Assembly (NCBI RefSeq): GCF_014897315.1 | Contig: NZ_JABUYL010000007.1 | Span: 123,863 to 187,862 of the forward strand | Length of the DNA stretch: 64,000 nt | From: Proteus sp. FME41 | GTDB taxonomy: Bacteria > Pseudomonadota > Gammaproteobacteria > Enterobacterales > Enterobacteriaceae | Direction of reading: 5' to 3' | Shown: in pieces, positions 53,788 through 64,000 of the stretch | How the letters are laid out: every line of letters starts with the position of its first letter | How positions within the stretch are numbered: the stretch's first letter is position 1 | Notes under the pieces: generated by a model | The model's database searches: none | Seen by the model: only the letters and a program-made list of their open reading frames with translations | What the model was told of the DNA's origin: nothing | Translations under genes and position numbers: made by a program

Positions 53788-55260
53788 ATGATGAAATACC
53801 GCGATTTAAGAGATTTCCTTTCATTACTAGAAGAAAAAGGCGAACTAAAACGTATCACCTTTGAAATAGATCCCTACCTTGAAATGACCGAAATAGCGGA
53901 CAGAACTTTACGCGCCGGAGGGCCTGCACTGTTATTTGAAAATCCTAAAGGGTTTGATATGCCAGTGCTTTGCAATTTATTTGGTACACCCGAGCGTGTG
54001 GCAATGGGAATGGGACAAGATGATGTTAAAGCTTTGCATGAAGTCGGCAAATTATTAGCATTTCTAAAAGAACCCGATCCACCGAAAGGCTTTCGTGATC
54101 TTTTTGATAAACTGCCCAAGTTTAAGCAAGTTTTAAATATGCCAACGAAGCGCTTGAGTAAAGCCCCTTGCCAAGAGGTGGTTTTAACGGGGGATGAGGT
54201 CGATTTAACCCAACTTCCCGTTATGCATTGTTGGCCTGAGGATGCGGCTCCTTTGATTACGTGGGGATTAACGGTGACTCGTGGCCCACTAAAAGAGCGT
54301 CAAAATTTAGGTATTTATCGCCAGCAAGTGCTAGGTAAAAATAAAGTTATCATGCGTTGGTTATCTCATCGTGGTGGTGCTTTAGATTTTCAAGAGTGGT
54401 GTCAAAAACATCCCGGCGAACGTTTCCCTGTCTCAGTCGCATTAGGTGCAGATCCTGCGACAATTTTAGGTGCAGTAACACCTGTACCAGACACACTGTC
54501 TGAATATGCTTTTGCCGGTTTACTTCGTGGTAATAAATCGGAAGTTGTAAAATGTCTTTCTAATGATCTTGAAGTACCTGCAAGTGCTGAAATTATTCTT
54601 GAAGGGTATATTGAACCCGGTGAGTTAGCACCAGAAGGGCCATACGGTGATCACACAGGCTATTATAATGAAATCGATTCTTTTCCTGTGTTTACCATTA
54701 CCCATTTAACACGCCGTAAAGATGCGATTTATCATTCAACGTATACAGGACGCCCACCTGATGAACCTGCAGTATTAGGTGTTGCACTGAATGAAGTCCT
54801 TGTTCCGATATTGCAAAAACAATTTCCTGAAATTGTCGATTTTTATCTTCCTCCAGAAGGGTGTTCTTATCGTTTAGCCGTTGTGACCATGAAAAAACAG
54901 TATGCAGGTCATGCTAAGCGGGTAATGATGGGCGTTTGGTCCTATTTACGGCAGTTTATGTACACCAAATTTGTGATTGTTTGCGATGATGATATTAATG
55001 CAAGGGATTGGAAAGATGTGATTTGGGCTATAACAACCAGAATGGATCCCGCAAGAGATACCATTATGATGGAAAATACCCCTATTGATTATCTCGACTT
55101 CGCATCACCTGTTTCTGGATTAGGCTCAAAAATGGGTCTTGATGCAACCAATAAATGGCCGGGCGAAACAGATAGAGAATGGGGTAGGCCTATTGTGATG
55201 TCTGATGAAGTCAAGCAACGCGTTGATACTATTTGGGAACAGCTTGATATTCTTAAATAA
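53788..55260 (+). CDS. ubiD: 4-hydroxy-3-polyprenylbenzoate decarboxylase
   Basis: The 490-residue prenylated-FMN decarboxylase aligns with E. coli UbiD from [10 protein letters not shown] to the C-terminus. The conserved [17 protein letters not shown] and [13 protein letters not shown] carry the Arg and Glu residues of the active site. ATG 53788 (or the next codon, 53791) is the likely start. It is followed 15 bases later by fre, the usual pairing, though fre is not a ubiquinone enzyme. Confidence 0.96.
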   Translation: MMKYRDLRDFLSLLEEKGELKRITFEIDPYLEMTEIADRTLRAGGPALLFENPKGFDMPVLCNLFGTPERVAMGMGQDDVKALHEVGKLLAFLKEPDPPKGFRDLFDKLPKFKQVLNMPTKRLSKAPCQEVVLTGDEVDLTQLPVMHCWPEDAAPLITWGLTVTRGPLKERQNLGIYRQQVLGKNKVIMRWLSHRGGALDFQEWCQKHPGERFPVSVALGADPATILGAVTPVPDTLSEYAFAGLLRGNKSEVVKCLSNDLEVPASAEIILEGYIEPGELAPEGPYGDHTGYYNEIDSFPVFTITHLTRRKDAIYHSTYTGRPPDEPAVLGVALNEVLVPILQKQFPEIVDFYLPPEGCSYRLAVVTMKKQYAGHAKRVMMGVWSYLRQFMYTKFVIVCDDDINARDWKDVIWAITTRMDPARDTIMMENTPIDYLDFASPVSGLGSKMGLDATNKWPGETDREWGRPIVMSDEVKQRVDTIWEQLDILK

Positions 55261-55275
55261 TAATAGAGGAAGAAC

Positions 55276-55977
55276 ATGGCAATACTGAACTGTAAAGTCT
55301 CACTTGTTGAGCCGATGACAGATACGGTTTATCGGGTAAGATTGTTACCTGATGGTGAATTTAATTTTCAGGCTGGGCAATATCTTTTAGCCGTTATGGA
55401 TGAGCGTGATAAACGTCCCTTTTCTATCGCGTCTACCCCTGAAAATAAAGACTTTATTGAACTTCATATTGGTGCGTCTGAACTCAATCTTTACGCGATG
55501 GCGGTGCTTGATCTTATCCTAGAAAAACAGCAACTCACCATTGATGTTCCTCATGGAAACGCGTGGTTTAGAAAAGAGAGTCAACGCCCATTACTGTTAA
55601 TTGCTGGCGGTACAGGGTTTTCTTATACTCATTCTATTTTATTAGCTGCATTAGCAGAAAACCCAGAGCGACCGATTACTCTTTATTGGGGGGGAAGAGA
55701 AAGTGTTCATCTTTATGACCTCAATGAATTACAAGAGTTATCAGAATTGTATCCATCCTTATCAGTTATTCCTGTTGTTGAGCAACCTGATGAGGCGTGG
55801 CGAGGAAGAAAAGGAACAGTATTAACAGCAATAAGCGAAGATTTTGGTGATTTATCAGAATACGATATTTATATCGCAGGACGTTTTGAAATGGCGAAAA
55901 TAGCTAGAGACCGTTTTTGTCATGAACGTAATGCAGATAAAACCCGTTTATTTAGTGATGCCTTTGAATTTATCTGA
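55276..55977 (+). CDS. fre: NAD(P)H-flavin reductase
   Basis: The 233-residue product equals E. coli Fre in length. It has the flavin-binding [11 protein letters not shown] and the NAD-binding [16 protein letters not shown]. It reduces free flavins with NAD(P)H and supplies electrons to several systems, including ferric reduction. AGAGGAAG precedes the ATG. Confidence 0.95.
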   Translation: MAILNCKVSLVEPMTDTVYRVRLLPDGEFNFQAGQYLLAVMDERDKRPFSIASTPENKDFIELHIGASELNLYAMAVLDLILEKQQLTIDVPHGNAWFRKESQRPLLLIAGGTGFSYTHSILLAALAENPERPITLYWGGRESVHLYDLNELQELSELYPSLSVIPVVEQPDEAWRGRKGTVLTAISEDFGDLSEYDIYIAGRFEMAKIARDRFCHERNADKTRLFSDAFEFI

Positions 55978-56020
55978 TAACGCCTTAGTCGCTTGTTATG
56001 ACTTTTGTTGTTAACGCCAT

Positions 56021-56045
56021 AAAAAAACCCGCCCCTGACGGCGGG
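56021..56045 (-). terminator. Terminator of the fadBA operon
   Basis: On the minus strand CCCGCC (56045-56040) pairs with GGCGGG (56033-56028), followed by a T-run (56027-56021). Confidence 0.85.
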
Positions 56046-56084
56046 AAAATGGTTTCTAACCATGCAATCAAAAAGAGTAATGCA

Positions 56085-57248
56085 TTAAACTCGTTCTATT
56101 ATCGTTGCGATCCCTTGTCCTAATCCAATACACATTGTCGCTAAGCCAAATTGTGCGTCTTTTCGTTCCATAATATTTAGTAGCGATGTGGTTATTCGTG
56201 AACCGGAGCAACCTAAAGGATGTCCTAACGCAATGGCACCCCCGTTTAAATTAATCTTGTTATCTATGTTATCAAGTAAGTTCATTTTCTTCATGCAAGC
56301 CAATGATTGTGCTGCAAAAGCCTCATTTAGCTCGAAAATATCAATATCCCCTAATGTTAATCCTGCTTTTTTTAATGCAATTTCAGTGGCAGGTACGGGG
56401 CCATAACCCATAATTGCAGGGTCACACCCAGTGACCGCCATAGCACGAATAACCGCGCGAGGTTTTAGATTGTGCTCTTTAGCATAACGTTCACTAGTAA
56501 TAAACATGGCTGATGCACCATCAGAAACTGCAGATGAGTTACCTGCGGTAACAGAACCCGTGATTGGGTCAAATACGGGTTTAAGCTGGGCTAATTCATC
56601 AAGACTTGGATTATAACGAATCACTTCATCATTTTTTATATTGATAAAATTTCCCGTAGCATCATGGCCATTAATAGGCATGATCTCGTTATCAAAATAA
56701 CCTTGCTGTGTTGCAAGAGCGGCTAAATGGTGAGAACGAAAAGCAAATTTATCTTGTTCTTCACGTGAAATTTGGAATGATTTTGCTAGCATTTCTGCCG
56801 TTAAACCCATTGAAAATGAGGCTTTAGCAACAGAAAGGTTAAGTGATGGATTAAAGTCTGCATTGTAAGTCATCGGCACATGCCCCATATGCTCAACGCC
56901 ACCAATTAATGCGACTTGGCTATCACCTAGCATAATTTGTCGTGCGCCATCATGTAATGCTTGCATTGATGAACCACATAACCGGTTAACGGTGACAGCG
57001 GGAACTTTGTGTGGAAGTTCAGCTAATAACGCCGCGTTACGTGCAATATTGAAACCTTGCTCTAAAGTTTGCTGTACACAACCCCAAATAACATCACCGA
57101 TATCATTAGGATTAATATTCGGGTTACGTTTTAGTAGCGCTTGCATCAGGTGAGCAGAGAGATTTTCCGCTCTGACATGGCGGAAGGCTCCGCCTTTTGA
57201 GCGTCCCATTGGAGTACGAATACCATCAATTATGACAACCTTTTCCAT
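56085..57248 (-). CDS. fadA: 3-ketoacyl-CoA thiolase
   Basis: The 387-residue thiolase has the nucleophile Cys in [15 protein letters not shown], the His of [16 protein letters not shown] and the second Cys in MCIGLGQG. It completes beta-oxidation as the beta subunit with FadB. It starts 11 bases after fadB on the same strand; the length matches E. coli FadA (387). Confidence 0.97.
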   Translation of the reverse strand: MEKVVIIDGIRTPMGRSKGGAFRHVRAENLSAHLMQALLKRNPNINPNDIGDVIWGCVQQTLEQGFNIARNAALLAELPHKVPAVTVNRLCGSSMQALHDGARQIMLGDSQVALIGGVEHMGHVPMTYNADFNPSLNLSVAKASFSMGLTAEMLAKSFQISREEQDKFAFRSHHLAALATQQGYFDNEIMPINGHDATGNFINIKNDEVIRYNPSLDELAQLKPVFDPITGSVTAGNSSAVSDGASAMFITSERYAKEHNLKPRAVIRAMAVTGCDPAIMGYGPVPATEIALKKAGLTLGDIDIFELNEAFAAQSLACMKKMNLLDNIDNKINLNGGAIALGHPLGCSGSRITTSLLNIMERKDAQFGLATMCIGLGQGIATIIERV

Positions 57249-57259
57249 TTCATCTCTCC

Positions 57260-59440
57260 TTAAGCGAGTTCTCTGATGTTAACATCTACTTTTGCGGGCT
57301 TTGGATAATAGGTTTCGTTGCGTTGTGCTTTCTGTTTTAAACTTTCAGGGAGTTGATAGAGTGGCCCTAATGATGCGTATTGCTGAGCATCTGCAACAAA
57401 TTTTGTTAATCCGATGGTATCAAGATAACGGAATACGCCACCTCGGAAAGGAGGAAAGCCTAAGCCATAGACTAATGCAATATCGGCCTCAGCAGGTGAG
57501 GCAATAATACCTTCATCTAAGCAACGAACAACTTCATAGATCATGGGGATCATCATGCGAGCAATAATCGCATCTTGGCTAAATTCTTGTGCTTTTCCCA
57601 CATTTTGTTGGATAAGTGTTTGAATTTGACTATCAACTGATTTCTGTTTTTTACCTCGTTTATCAACAGCGTAATTATAGAAACCATGATTATTCTTCTG
57701 CCCATATCGCTGTTGTTCATATAACAGCGCGATAGCATCTCGCTCAATAGTTCCCATTCTGTCAGGAAAGCCTTTAGCCATGACGGCTTGTGCGTGATTT
57801 GCGGTATCAATACCAACAACATCAAGTAAATAAGCTGGGCCCATAGGCCAGCCAAATACCTTTTCCATCACTTTATCAATGGCAATAAAATCAGCACCAT
57901 CTCTTAATAATAAAGAGAACCCTGCGAAATAAGGAAACAGGACACGATTGACAAAGAAACCAGGGCAATCATTCACAATAATAGGTGTTTTACCCATTCG
58001 GCTGGCATAACTCACAATGCGGTTAATTGTCTCTTCACTGGTTTTTTCACCTTTAATAATTTCAACCAGGGGCATGCGATGAACGGGGTTAAAGAAATGC
58101 ATACCACAGAAATTTTCAGGACGTTTTAAGGTTTTTGCGAGCAGCGAAATAGGAATAGTGGAAGTATTTGAAGCAAGAACCGCGTTATCAGCTAATAGTG
58201 CTTCTGTTTCAGCCAGTACCGCAGCTTTTACTTTAGGATTTTCGACCACAGCTTCAACCACAACATCTGCATCACTGACCGAGGCATAATTCAATGTTGG
58301 TTGAATTGAGGCGAGCGTTTTTGCCATATCAACGGCACTCATTCGACCTTTTTCTTGGCGTTTTTGCAACAAACCTAGCGCTTCATTCATGCCAAGCTCA
58401 AGGGATTTTTGGTTAATATCTTTCATAATAACCGGAATACCTTTTAAGGCAGACTGATAGGAAATCCCACCGCCCATAATGCCAGCCCCTAAGACAGCGG
58501 CTTGTTTTGGTAATTCTGCTTGACGTTTTTTTGTAATACTTTTGACATACTGATCATTGAGGAAAATGCCTACGAGGGCTTTTGCAACATCAGTACGTGT
58601 GAGCTTGATAAAGTTTTCAGTTTCAAGAGCCAGTGCCTCATCTCTATTTAGGAATGCGGCTTTTTCTATGGTCTTAACTGCAGTAATAGGTGCAGGATAA
58701 TGGGGTCCTGCCACTTTCATTACCATGCCTTTAGCGACACTAAAAGACATTTTATGTTCAAGCTCTGTTAGCCTTAATGGTGCTGTTTTTGGATGGCGTG
58801 CCGCTTTCCAATCAATCTTGCCATCAATCGCTTGTTCTATAAGTAAGACCGCGCTCTCTTTTAAATTTTCTAGTGGTACAACGGCTTGAATTAATCCATT
58901 TTTAAGTGCTGTTTGGGCATCAATATCTTTACCTGCGGTAATAATTTCTAATGCATTATCAACACCAATCAACCGAGGAAGACGTACCGAGCCACCAAAT
59001 CCCGGCATGATCCCAAGTTTTGTTTCAGGAAGACCGATACGTAAATCAGAGGATGCAATACGGAAATCCGTAGCAAGTACGCATTCACAGCCCCCACCAA
59101 GAGCATAACCATTGATAGCAGAGACGGTGGGAACGGGTAAATCTTCGAGTCGATTAAAGATTTGATTAGAAAAATGTAGCCACTGAGTCAATTCTTCTTC
59201 AGGGGCATCAAATAGGGATAAAAATTCAGTGATGTCAGCGCCGACAATAAAGGCAGGTTTTTCAGAACGTAAAATAACACCTTTTAGATCTTGTGTTGCT
59301 TCTAATACGGCTAACGCTTCGCTTAGCATTGCAACGGTTTTGGTATCTAATTTATTAATAGAACCTTTGGCGTTAAAAACGAGTTCAACAATGCCTTGTT
59401 TTACCCAATCGACTTGAATATTTTCGCTTTGATAGAGCAT
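57260..59440 (-). CDS. fadB: Multifunctional fatty-acid oxidation complex alpha subunit
   Basis: The 726-residue protein combines an enoyl-CoA hydratase/isomerase domain (about 1-190; [11 protein letters not shown] and [17 protein letters not shown]), an NAD-binding 3-hydroxyacyl-CoA dehydrogenase domain ([13 protein letters not shown]) and the C-terminal dehydrogenase dimerisation parts ([15 protein letters not shown]). It begins the fadBA operon. A FadR-like site lies 23-39 bases upstream of the start. Confidence 0.97.
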   Translation of the reverse strand: MLYQSENIQVDWVKQGIVELVFNAKGSINKLDTKTVAMLSEALAVLEATQDLKGVILRSEKPAFIVGADITEFLSLFDAPEEELTQWLHFSNQIFNRLEDLPVPTVSAINGYALGGGCECVLATDFRIASSDLRIGLPETKLGIMPGFGGSVRLPRLIGVDNALEIITAGKDIDAQTALKNGLIQAVVPLENLKESAVLLIEQAIDGKIDWKAARHPKTAPLRLTELEHKMSFSVAKGMVMKVAGPHYPAPITAVKTIEKAAFLNRDEALALETENFIKLTRTDVAKALVGIFLNDQYVKSITKKRQAELPKQAAVLGAGIMGGGISYQSALKGIPVIMKDINQKSLELGMNEALGLLQKRQEKGRMSAVDMAKTLASIQPTLNYASVSDADVVVEAVVENPKVKAAVLAETEALLADNAVLASNTSTIPISLLAKTLKRPENFCGMHFFNPVHRMPLVEIIKGEKTSEETINRIVSYASRMGKTPIIVNDCPGFFVNRVLFPYFAGFSLLLRDGADFIAIDKVMEKVFGWPMGPAYLLDVVGIDTANHAQAVMAKGFPDRMGTIERDAIALLYEQQRYGQKNNHGFYNYAVDKRGKKQKSVDSQIQTLIQQNVGKAQEFSQDAIIARMMIPMIYEVVRCLDEGIIASPAEADIALVYGLGFPPFRGGVFRYLDTIGLTKFVADAQQYASLGPLYQLPESLKQKAQRNETYYPKPAKVDVNIRELA

Positions 59441-59462
59441 TTGTATTCTCCCTAAAAGTATA

Positions 59463-59479
59463 GACTGGTATGACCAGAT
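59463..59479 (-). promoter_or_regulatory. FadR operator upstream of fadB
   Basis: GACTGGTATGACCAGAT contains CTGGT-ATG-ACCAG, matching the FadR consensus CTGGTCNGACCAG in both half-sites. It lies close to the fadB start, where bound FadR would repress until long-chain acyl-CoA appears. Confidence 0.85.
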
Positions 59480-59707
59480 ATTAAGAGTGTGAATACTATG
59501 TTAAATAAATGCAAATACTTGATTAAAAAATTGCTAAGGTGATCACACGAAAATTATTCAACTTATTGAATTTTATCCTGTTGCTTTGTTTGATAAAAAA
59601 GAGCGAAATAAATCGGTAATAATCTATTTTTGTTATGATGTTAGCCAGTAAAAGAGTTGGCGTGTTAAGCTGAATTATTAACAATGAATAAGATAAGGTC
59701 ATTAATA

Positions 59708-61042
59708 ATGGAAAAATTGCTCTCTCTGTACCAAGAACATATCAAAACTCTACAAAATCGTACTCGTGATGCTTTATCCAAACACCATCTTGATTCCATA
59801 TTAATTCATTCTGGAGAGCCGATTCGCGTTTTTCTTGATGATTGCGATTATCCGTTTAAAGTGAACGCACACTTTAAAGCTTGGGTACCTGTAACGGACG
59901 TACCTCATTGCTGGTTATATGTTGATGGTGTTAATAAACCAAAACTATGGTTTTATTCTCCAGTTGACTATTGGCATAGTGTTGAAGCGTTGCCAAATAG
60001 TTATTGGACGCATGAAATTGAGCTTATTCATCTCAAAAATGCTGAAGATATTCAAAAAGAACTTGCCCCTTATATTAATAAAAATACAGCCTATATAGGC
60101 CCGAATACGCAACGAGCTGAATCATTAGGTGTGAGTATTGATAATGTTAATAATCAATCTCTACTTAATTATTATCATTACTATCGTGCCTATAAAACAG
60201 ACTATGAATTAGCTTGTATGCGTGAAGCTCAAAAGATGGCAGTAAATGGACATATCGCGGCTCGCGAAGCTTTCCAAGCAGGATTAAGTGAGTTTGATAT
60301 AAATATGGCGTATTTAATGGCGACAGGCCATCGTGATACCGATGTTCCTTATGGCAATATCGTCGCATTAAATGAGCATGCTGCTGTATTGCATTACACC
60401 AAGTTAGACCACGAATCACCTGACGAATACCGTAGTTTTCTGATTGATGCAGGTGCAGCATATAATGGCTATGCAGCTGATATTACTCGGACTTATAGTG
60501 CTAAAGAGAATCATGAATTTACCTCTTTAGTTAAAGATATGAATGATGCACAACAAGCGTTAATTGCTTCCATGAAAGCGGGTGTGCGTTACACTGAATA
60601 TCATGTTCAAATGCACCAACGTATTGCTGGATTACTCAATAAATATGGCATTATAAAAGGTGTTACTGAAGAAGAGATGGTAAGCGCAGGGTTAACTACC
60701 CCATTTTTACCTCATGGTTTAGGTCATGCTTTAGGTTTACAAGTCCATGACGCAGCTGGATTTATGCAGGATGATAAAGGTACTCATTTAGCGGCTCCTG
60801 CAATGTACCCATTCTTACGCTGTACACGTATTGTTGAACCTAGAATGGTGTTAACCATTGAGCCTGGATTCTACTTTATTGATTCTCTGTTAGCGCCTTG
60901 GAAAGAAGGAAAATACAGTACCCATTTTAATTGGAAACTGATTGAACATTTCAAACCCTTTGGTGGCATTCGTATTGAAGATAATATTATTATCCATGAC
61001 AGCAAAATTGAAAATATGACTAGAGACTTACATTTAGCCTGA
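59708..61042 (+). CDS. pepQ: Xaa-Pro dipeptidase
   Basis: The 444-residue M24 metalloprotease cleaves X-Pro dipeptides. Metal ligands: Asp residues in [19 protein letters not shown], His in [13 protein letters not shown], and Glu in TIEPGFYF and [11 protein letters not shown] 59708 with AAGG 9 bases upstream matches the E. coli start (MESLASLYKNH); the ATG at 59684 lacks a ribosome site. Its stop overlaps the yigZ start (TGATG). Confidence 0.95.
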   Translation: MEKLLSLYQEHIKTLQNRTRDALSKHHLDSILIHSGEPIRVFLDDCDYPFKVNAHFKAWVPVTDVPHCWLYVDGVNKPKLWFYSPVDYWHSVEALPNSYWTHEIELIHLKNAEDIQKELAPYINKNTAYIGPNTQRAESLGVSIDNVNNQSLLNYYHYYRAYKTDYELACMREAQKMAVNGHIAAREAFQAGLSEFDINMAYLMATGHRDTDVPYGNIVALNEHAAVLHYTKLDHESPDEYRSFLIDAGAAYNGYAADITRTYSAKENHEFTSLVKDMNDAQQALIASMKAGVRYTEYHVQMHQRIAGLLNKYGIIKGVTEEEMVSAGLTTPFLPHGLGHALGLQVHDAAGFMQDDKGTHLAAPAMYPFLRCTRIVEPRMVLTIEPGFYFIDSLLAPWKEGKYSTHFNWKLIEHFKPFGGIRIEDNIIIHDSKIENMTRDLHLA

Positions 61043-61662
61043 TGAAAGCGTATTTGATCCCCGCTGAAACGGTAGAGTTCAGTGAAGAAATAAAAAAGAG
61101 CCGTTTTATTACATTTATTGCTCACACTGAAGGCATTGATGCAGCAAAAGCTTATATTCAATCTATCAAAGCGCAATTTCCTGATGCCCGACATCACTGT
61201 TGGGCATTTGTTGCGGGAAGACCTGATGATTCACAACAATTAGGTTTTTCTGATGATGGCGAGCCAACGGGTACTGCGGGAAAGCCTATTCTTGCCCCTC
61301 TTTTAGGAAGTGGAATGGGGGAAGTTACCGCTGTCGTTGTTCGTTATTTCGGCGGGATCAAATTAGGAACTGGCGGGTTAGTTCGTGCATATGGAAGTGG
61401 TGTTCAACAAGCATTAAAAATGTTGCCCACAAAAACAAAAGTGCCACAATTACACTTTATCGTGGAATGTGAATATTCACTGATTTCATTACTTGAGCAA
61501 GTCGTTGAACAATATCAAGGGCAAATACTCTCAAGTGAATATACTGATAAAGTTACTTTTATCCTTTCATTGCCTGCCGTGCATAGTGGTGAAGTGGAAG
61601 TTAAGTTACGTGATATAAGTCGTGGCAGCATGCAACTAACCCCATTAGATAAAAATGAATAA
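61042..61662 (+). CDS. yigZ: IMPACT-family protein YigZ
   Basis: The 206-residue protein has the IMPACT N-terminal domain (HHCWAFVAGRPDDSQQLG, GEPTGTAGKPIL, RYFGGIKLGTGGLVRAYG) and a C-terminal DUF1949 domain. The function is unknown; it may bind nucleic acid or ribosomes. It overlaps the pepQ stop by one base and is followed 25 bases later by trkH. Confidence 0.93.
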   Translation: MKAYLIPAETVEFSEEIKKSRFITFIAHTEGIDAAKAYIQSIKAQFPDARHHCWAFVAGRPDDSQQLGFSDDGEPTGTAGKPILAPLLGSGMGEVTAVVVRYFGGIKLGTGGLVRAYGSGVQQALKMLPTKTKVPQLHFIVECEYSLISLLEQVVEQYQGQILSSEYTDKVTFILSLPAVHSGEVEVKLRDISRGSMQLTPLDKNE

Positions 61663-61687
61663 TCTTTGCTACCAAGGAAATCGCTAA

Positions 61688-63139
61688 ATGCATTTTCGTT
61701 CAATAACCCGTATTGTCGGACTGCTTGTCATCTTATTCTCTGTGACAATGATCATTCCTGGTATTGTTGCATTGATATACCGTGATGGCGCAGGGCGTGC
61801 ATTTAGCCAAACATTTATTGTTGCATTGATTATTGGATTAATGCTGTGGATCCCTAACCGAAATAAGAAGAGTGATCTTAAACCTAAAGAAGGCTTTCTT
61901 ATTGTGGTTTTATTTTGGACTGTGTTGGGCAGTGTAGGGGCATTACCGTTTATTTTTTCTGAGCAACCTCACCTCTCTATTACCGATGCATTTTTTGAAT
62001 CGTTCTCTGGGCTTACGACAACAGGTGCCACGACTTTAGTCGGGCTTGATTCTCTACCTAAAGCTATTTTATTTTATCGCCAGATGCTTCAGTGGTTAGG
62101 GGGGATGGGGATTATCGTATTAGCTGTGGCTATCCTTCCACTTTTAGGTGTTGGGGGAATGCAGTTATATCGTGCAGAAATGCCGGGTCCATTGAAAGAT
62201 AATAAGATGCGACCACGAATAGCTGAAACAGCAAAAGCACTTTGGCTTATCTATGTCTTACTTACTATTATTTGTGCCTTAGCATTATGGATTGCTGGCA
62301 TGGATGTATTTGATGCTATTTCTCATAGCTTTTCAACAATTGCAATTGGTGGATTTTCTACTCACGATGCCAGTATTGGCTATTTTAATAGCCCAACGAT
62401 TAACATCATTATTGGTGTGTTTCTTTTAATTTCAGGCTGTAACTTTGGTTTGCACTTTGCAGTATTAACAGGAAGAAGTCTTAATATTTATTGGCGAGAT
62501 CCTGAGTTTCGTATGTTTATCTCCATTCAATTGGGATTAGTCATTATCTGTAGCGGTATTCTTTGGCTTTATTCTGTATACGACTCAGGGTGGATAACCA
62601 TCAATCAGGCATTCTTTCAAGTTGTCTCTATGGCGACAACCGCCGGATTTGCAACAGACAGTTTTGCTCAATGGCCTGCATTTTTGCCTCTTCTATTACT
62701 ATGCTCTGCTTTTATAGGTGGATGTGCGGGATCAACAGGCGGTGGATTAAAAGTGATCCGTATCTTACTTTTATTCCTACAAGGAAATCGTGAATTAAAA
62801 CGTCTTGTTCACCCTAATGCGGTTTATACCATCAAACTGGGTCATAGAGCATTACCTGAACGTATTATTGAAGCAGTATGGGGATTCTTTTCCGCTTATG
62901 CTTTGGTCTTTATTATTAGTTTAATGCTGTTGATAGCAACAGGTGTCGATGAATTTTCTGCCTTTTCAGCTATTGCAACAACGTTAAATAACCTTGGCCC
63001 TGGATTAGGTATTGTCGCGGATAACTTTACGACAATGAATCCAGCCGCAAAATGGATACTTGTCGTAACAATGCTATTTGGACGACTTGAAGTTTTCACA
63101 CTATTGGTTTTATTTACCCCAACATTCTGGCGTGATTAA
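61688..63139 (+). CDS. trkH: Potassium uptake protein TrkH
   Basis: The 483-residue protein has four MPM-type repeats; selectivity-filter segments are readable as SGLTTTGATTL, IAIGGFSTHD, TTAGFATDS and ATTLNNLGPGLG. It imports K+ with TrkA. AAGGAAA precedes the ATG. It continues the pepQ-yigZ-trkH-hemG operon. Confidence 0.96.
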   Translation: MHFRSITRIVGLLVILFSVTMIIPGIVALIYRDGAGRAFSQTFIVALIIGLMLWIPNRNKKSDLKPKEGFLIVVLFWTVLGSVGALPFIFSEQPHLSITDAFFESFSGLTTTGATTLVGLDSLPKAILFYRQMLQWLGGMGIIVLAVAILPLLGVGGMQLYRAEMPGPLKDNKMRPRIAETAKALWLIYVLLTIICALALWIAGMDVFDAISHSFSTIAIGGFSTHDASIGYFNSPTINIIIGVFLLISGCNFGLHFAVLTGRSLNIYWRDPEFRMFISIQLGLVIICSGILWLYSVYDSGWITINQAFFQVVSMATTAGFATDSFAQWPAFLPLLLLCSAFIGGCAGSTGGGLKVIRILLLFLQGNRELKRLVHPNAVYTIKLGHRALPERIIEAVWGFFSAYALVFIISLMLLIATGVDEFSAFSAIATTLNNLGPGLGIVADNFTTMNPAAKWILVVTMLFGRLEVFTLLVLFTPTFWRD

Positions 63140-63159
63140 CCTAATACAAGGAGTAATGT

Positions 63160-63690
63160 ATGAGTGCGCTATTGCTGTATTGTAGTACTGATGGTCAAAC
63201 AAAAAAAATAATGACGCAAATTGCGAATGAATTACGACAACATGGTTATGAATGTGATGTAAGAGATTTAACGGCAGTTCAGCAAAATTTAAATTTGTCT
63301 GCTTATAATAAAGTGTTAGTCGGGGCCTCTATTCGTTATGGTTACTTTAATAAAGCTCTCGATAAATTTATTACTCGTCACCTTTCACAGTTAAATAACA
63401 TGCCATCTGCATTCTTCGGCGTTAACCTTACCGCAAGAAAAGCTGAAAAGAACACGCCAGAGACTAATTCTTATATACGTAAGTTTTTAGAGAAGACACC
63501 TTGGAAGCCAACCTTGACCGGCGTATTTGCTGGTGCGCTTTCTTATCCTCGTTATAAATGGATTGATAGAGTCATGATCCAGTTAATTATGAAGATGACA
63601 AACGGTGAAACAGACCGAACAAAAGAAATAGAGTACACGGATTGGAATAAAGTGAGCGAGTTTGCTGCTGATTTTGCTAAAATTGAGTGA
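63160..63690 (+). CDS. hemG: Menaquinone-dependent protoporphyrinogen IX dehydrogenase
   Basis: The 176-residue flavodoxin-like enzyme (LYCSTDGQTKKIM FMN loop) oxidises protoporphyrinogen IX to protoporphyrin IX in heme synthesis. AAGGAG lies 9 bases before the ATG. It is the last gene before the rRNA operon, as in E. coli. Confidence 0.95.
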   Translation: MSALLLYCSTDGQTKKIMTQIANELRQHGYECDVRDLTAVQQNLNLSAYNKVLVGASIRYGYFNKALDKFITRHLSQLNNMPSAFFGVNLTARKAEKNTPETNSYIRKFLEKTPWKPTLTGVFAGALSYPRYKWIDRVMIQLIMKMTNGETDRTKEIEYTDWNKVSEFAADFAKIE

Positions 63691-63746
63691 TATTTCGCCT
63701 TTGTTGTGGGGTTTTTATACGTCTTGTTGGAGTTTTGAACGAACAG

Positions 63747-63795
63747 AAAATTATTTTAAAAAAACACTTGCGCTAATCCGAGATCTCCCTATAAT
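63747..63795 (+). promoter_or_regulatory. rrn P1 promoter with UP element
   Basis: TTGCGC (63768-63773) and TATAAT (63790-63795) are 16 bases apart, followed by the GCGC discriminator usual at stringently controlled P1 promoters. The AT-rich tract just upstream (63747-63767) is a UP element. Confidence 0.9.
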
Positions 63796-63874
63796 GCGCA
63801 TCCACTGACCGACGATGAGCTGACAACAGCCACGAAGGACAGTGAAGAGAAAAGAAAAAAGTTTGAAAAAACTC

Positions 63875-63902
63875 TTGACTCTTCAGAGGAATAACGTAAT
63901 AT
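63875..63902 (+). promoter_or_regulatory. rrn P2 promoter
   Basis: TTGACT (63875-63880) and TAATAT (63897-63902) are 16 bases apart, about 107 bases after P1, the usual P1-P2 distance. Confidence 0.88.
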
Positions 63903-63953
63903 ACGCCTCCTCGCAACAACGCAGAAGACCGGAAACGGCAGCAATTGTTGCAC

Positions 63954-63965
63954 TGCTCTTTAACA
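63954..63965 (+). promoter_or_regulatory. rrn boxA antitermination site
   Basis: TGCTCTTTAACA is the boxA sequence of rRNA leaders, preceded by a small GCAGCAATTGTTGC-like hairpin that may be boxB. The 16S rRNA gene should begin some 60-100 bases beyond the window end. Confidence 0.93.
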
Positions 63966-64000
63966 AATTATCAGACAATCTGTGTGGGCACTCGCAGAGA

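Overview
The window comes from an AT-rich gammaproteobacterial chromosome, most likely Proteus (Morganellaceae). From about 37 kb onward the order yigM-metR-metE-udp-rmuC-ubiE-ubiJ-ubiB-tatABC-rfaH-ubiD-fre-fadA-fadB-pepQ-yigZ-trkH-hemG-(rrn) matches the enterobacterial backbone. The low GC, the fimbrial operon and the codon use fit Proteus. Species cannot be fixed from the sequence alone.

Layout. (1) 1-4.6 kb is an accessory edge: a left-truncated Hsp90-like ATPase gene followed by a methyltransferase-like partner gene (a possible two-gene defence module), a perfect 36-bp palindrome, a decayed IS3-family element (2268-3456) abutting a broken gene, a small lipoprotein and a secreted protein resembling the C-terminal domain of TolA. 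(2) 4.7-9.7 kb is a chaperone-usher fimbrial operon on the minus strand (major subunit, chaperone, usher, tip adhesin), with a long upstream region holding a strong inverted repeat. (3) 10.3-18 kb is a sigma-54 system: a YgeV-like activator divergent from dpaL, ygeY, an N-acyl-D-amino-acid deacylase and an MFS transporter, with a clear -24/-12 promoter at 12388-12403. (4) 18.2-20.1 kb is the RNA/ribosome repair pair rtcB2-prfH, preceded by an unannotated 15-codon ORF with a near-perfect Shine-Dalgarno sequence. (5) 20.2-22.8 kb is a deoxyribose module (deoR, deoC, divergent deoK). (6) 23-27 kb is a MurNAc module (murQ, murP, murR-like regulator, TauE-like exporter) with two 15-bp dyads in front. 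(7) 27.2-29.5 kb is ivbL-ilvB-ilvN with its leader peptide and attenuator. (8) 29.5-37 kb holds transporters and regulators, including ghxP behind three candidate PurR boxes, a GNAT acetyltransferase and the YjcE antiporter. (9) 37.1-63.7 kb is the conserved backbone. It is interrupted by a two-TM protein and yidB (41.4-42.8 kb), three tandem ERIC-like elements (42882-43256), and a tyrosine phosphatase and a DedA protein where E. coli has other genes. No tatD follows tatC. (10) The last 240 bases are the P1 and P2 promoters and boxA of a ribosomal RNA operon whose 16S gene lies beyond the window.

The genes largely form catabolic cassettes (diaminopropionate and N-acyl amino acids, deoxyribose, N-acetylmuramic acid, uridine, fatty acids), each with its own local regulator or operator, joined to housekeeping functions (ubiquinone synthesis, Tat export, methionine synthesis, heme synthesis). 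The best candidates for something undescribed are the leader ORF and stem ahead of rtcB2-prfH, the ATPase/methyltransferase-like pair at the left edge, the free-standing TolA-like domain, and an orphan strong terminator at 32864-32903 that implies a small RNA.
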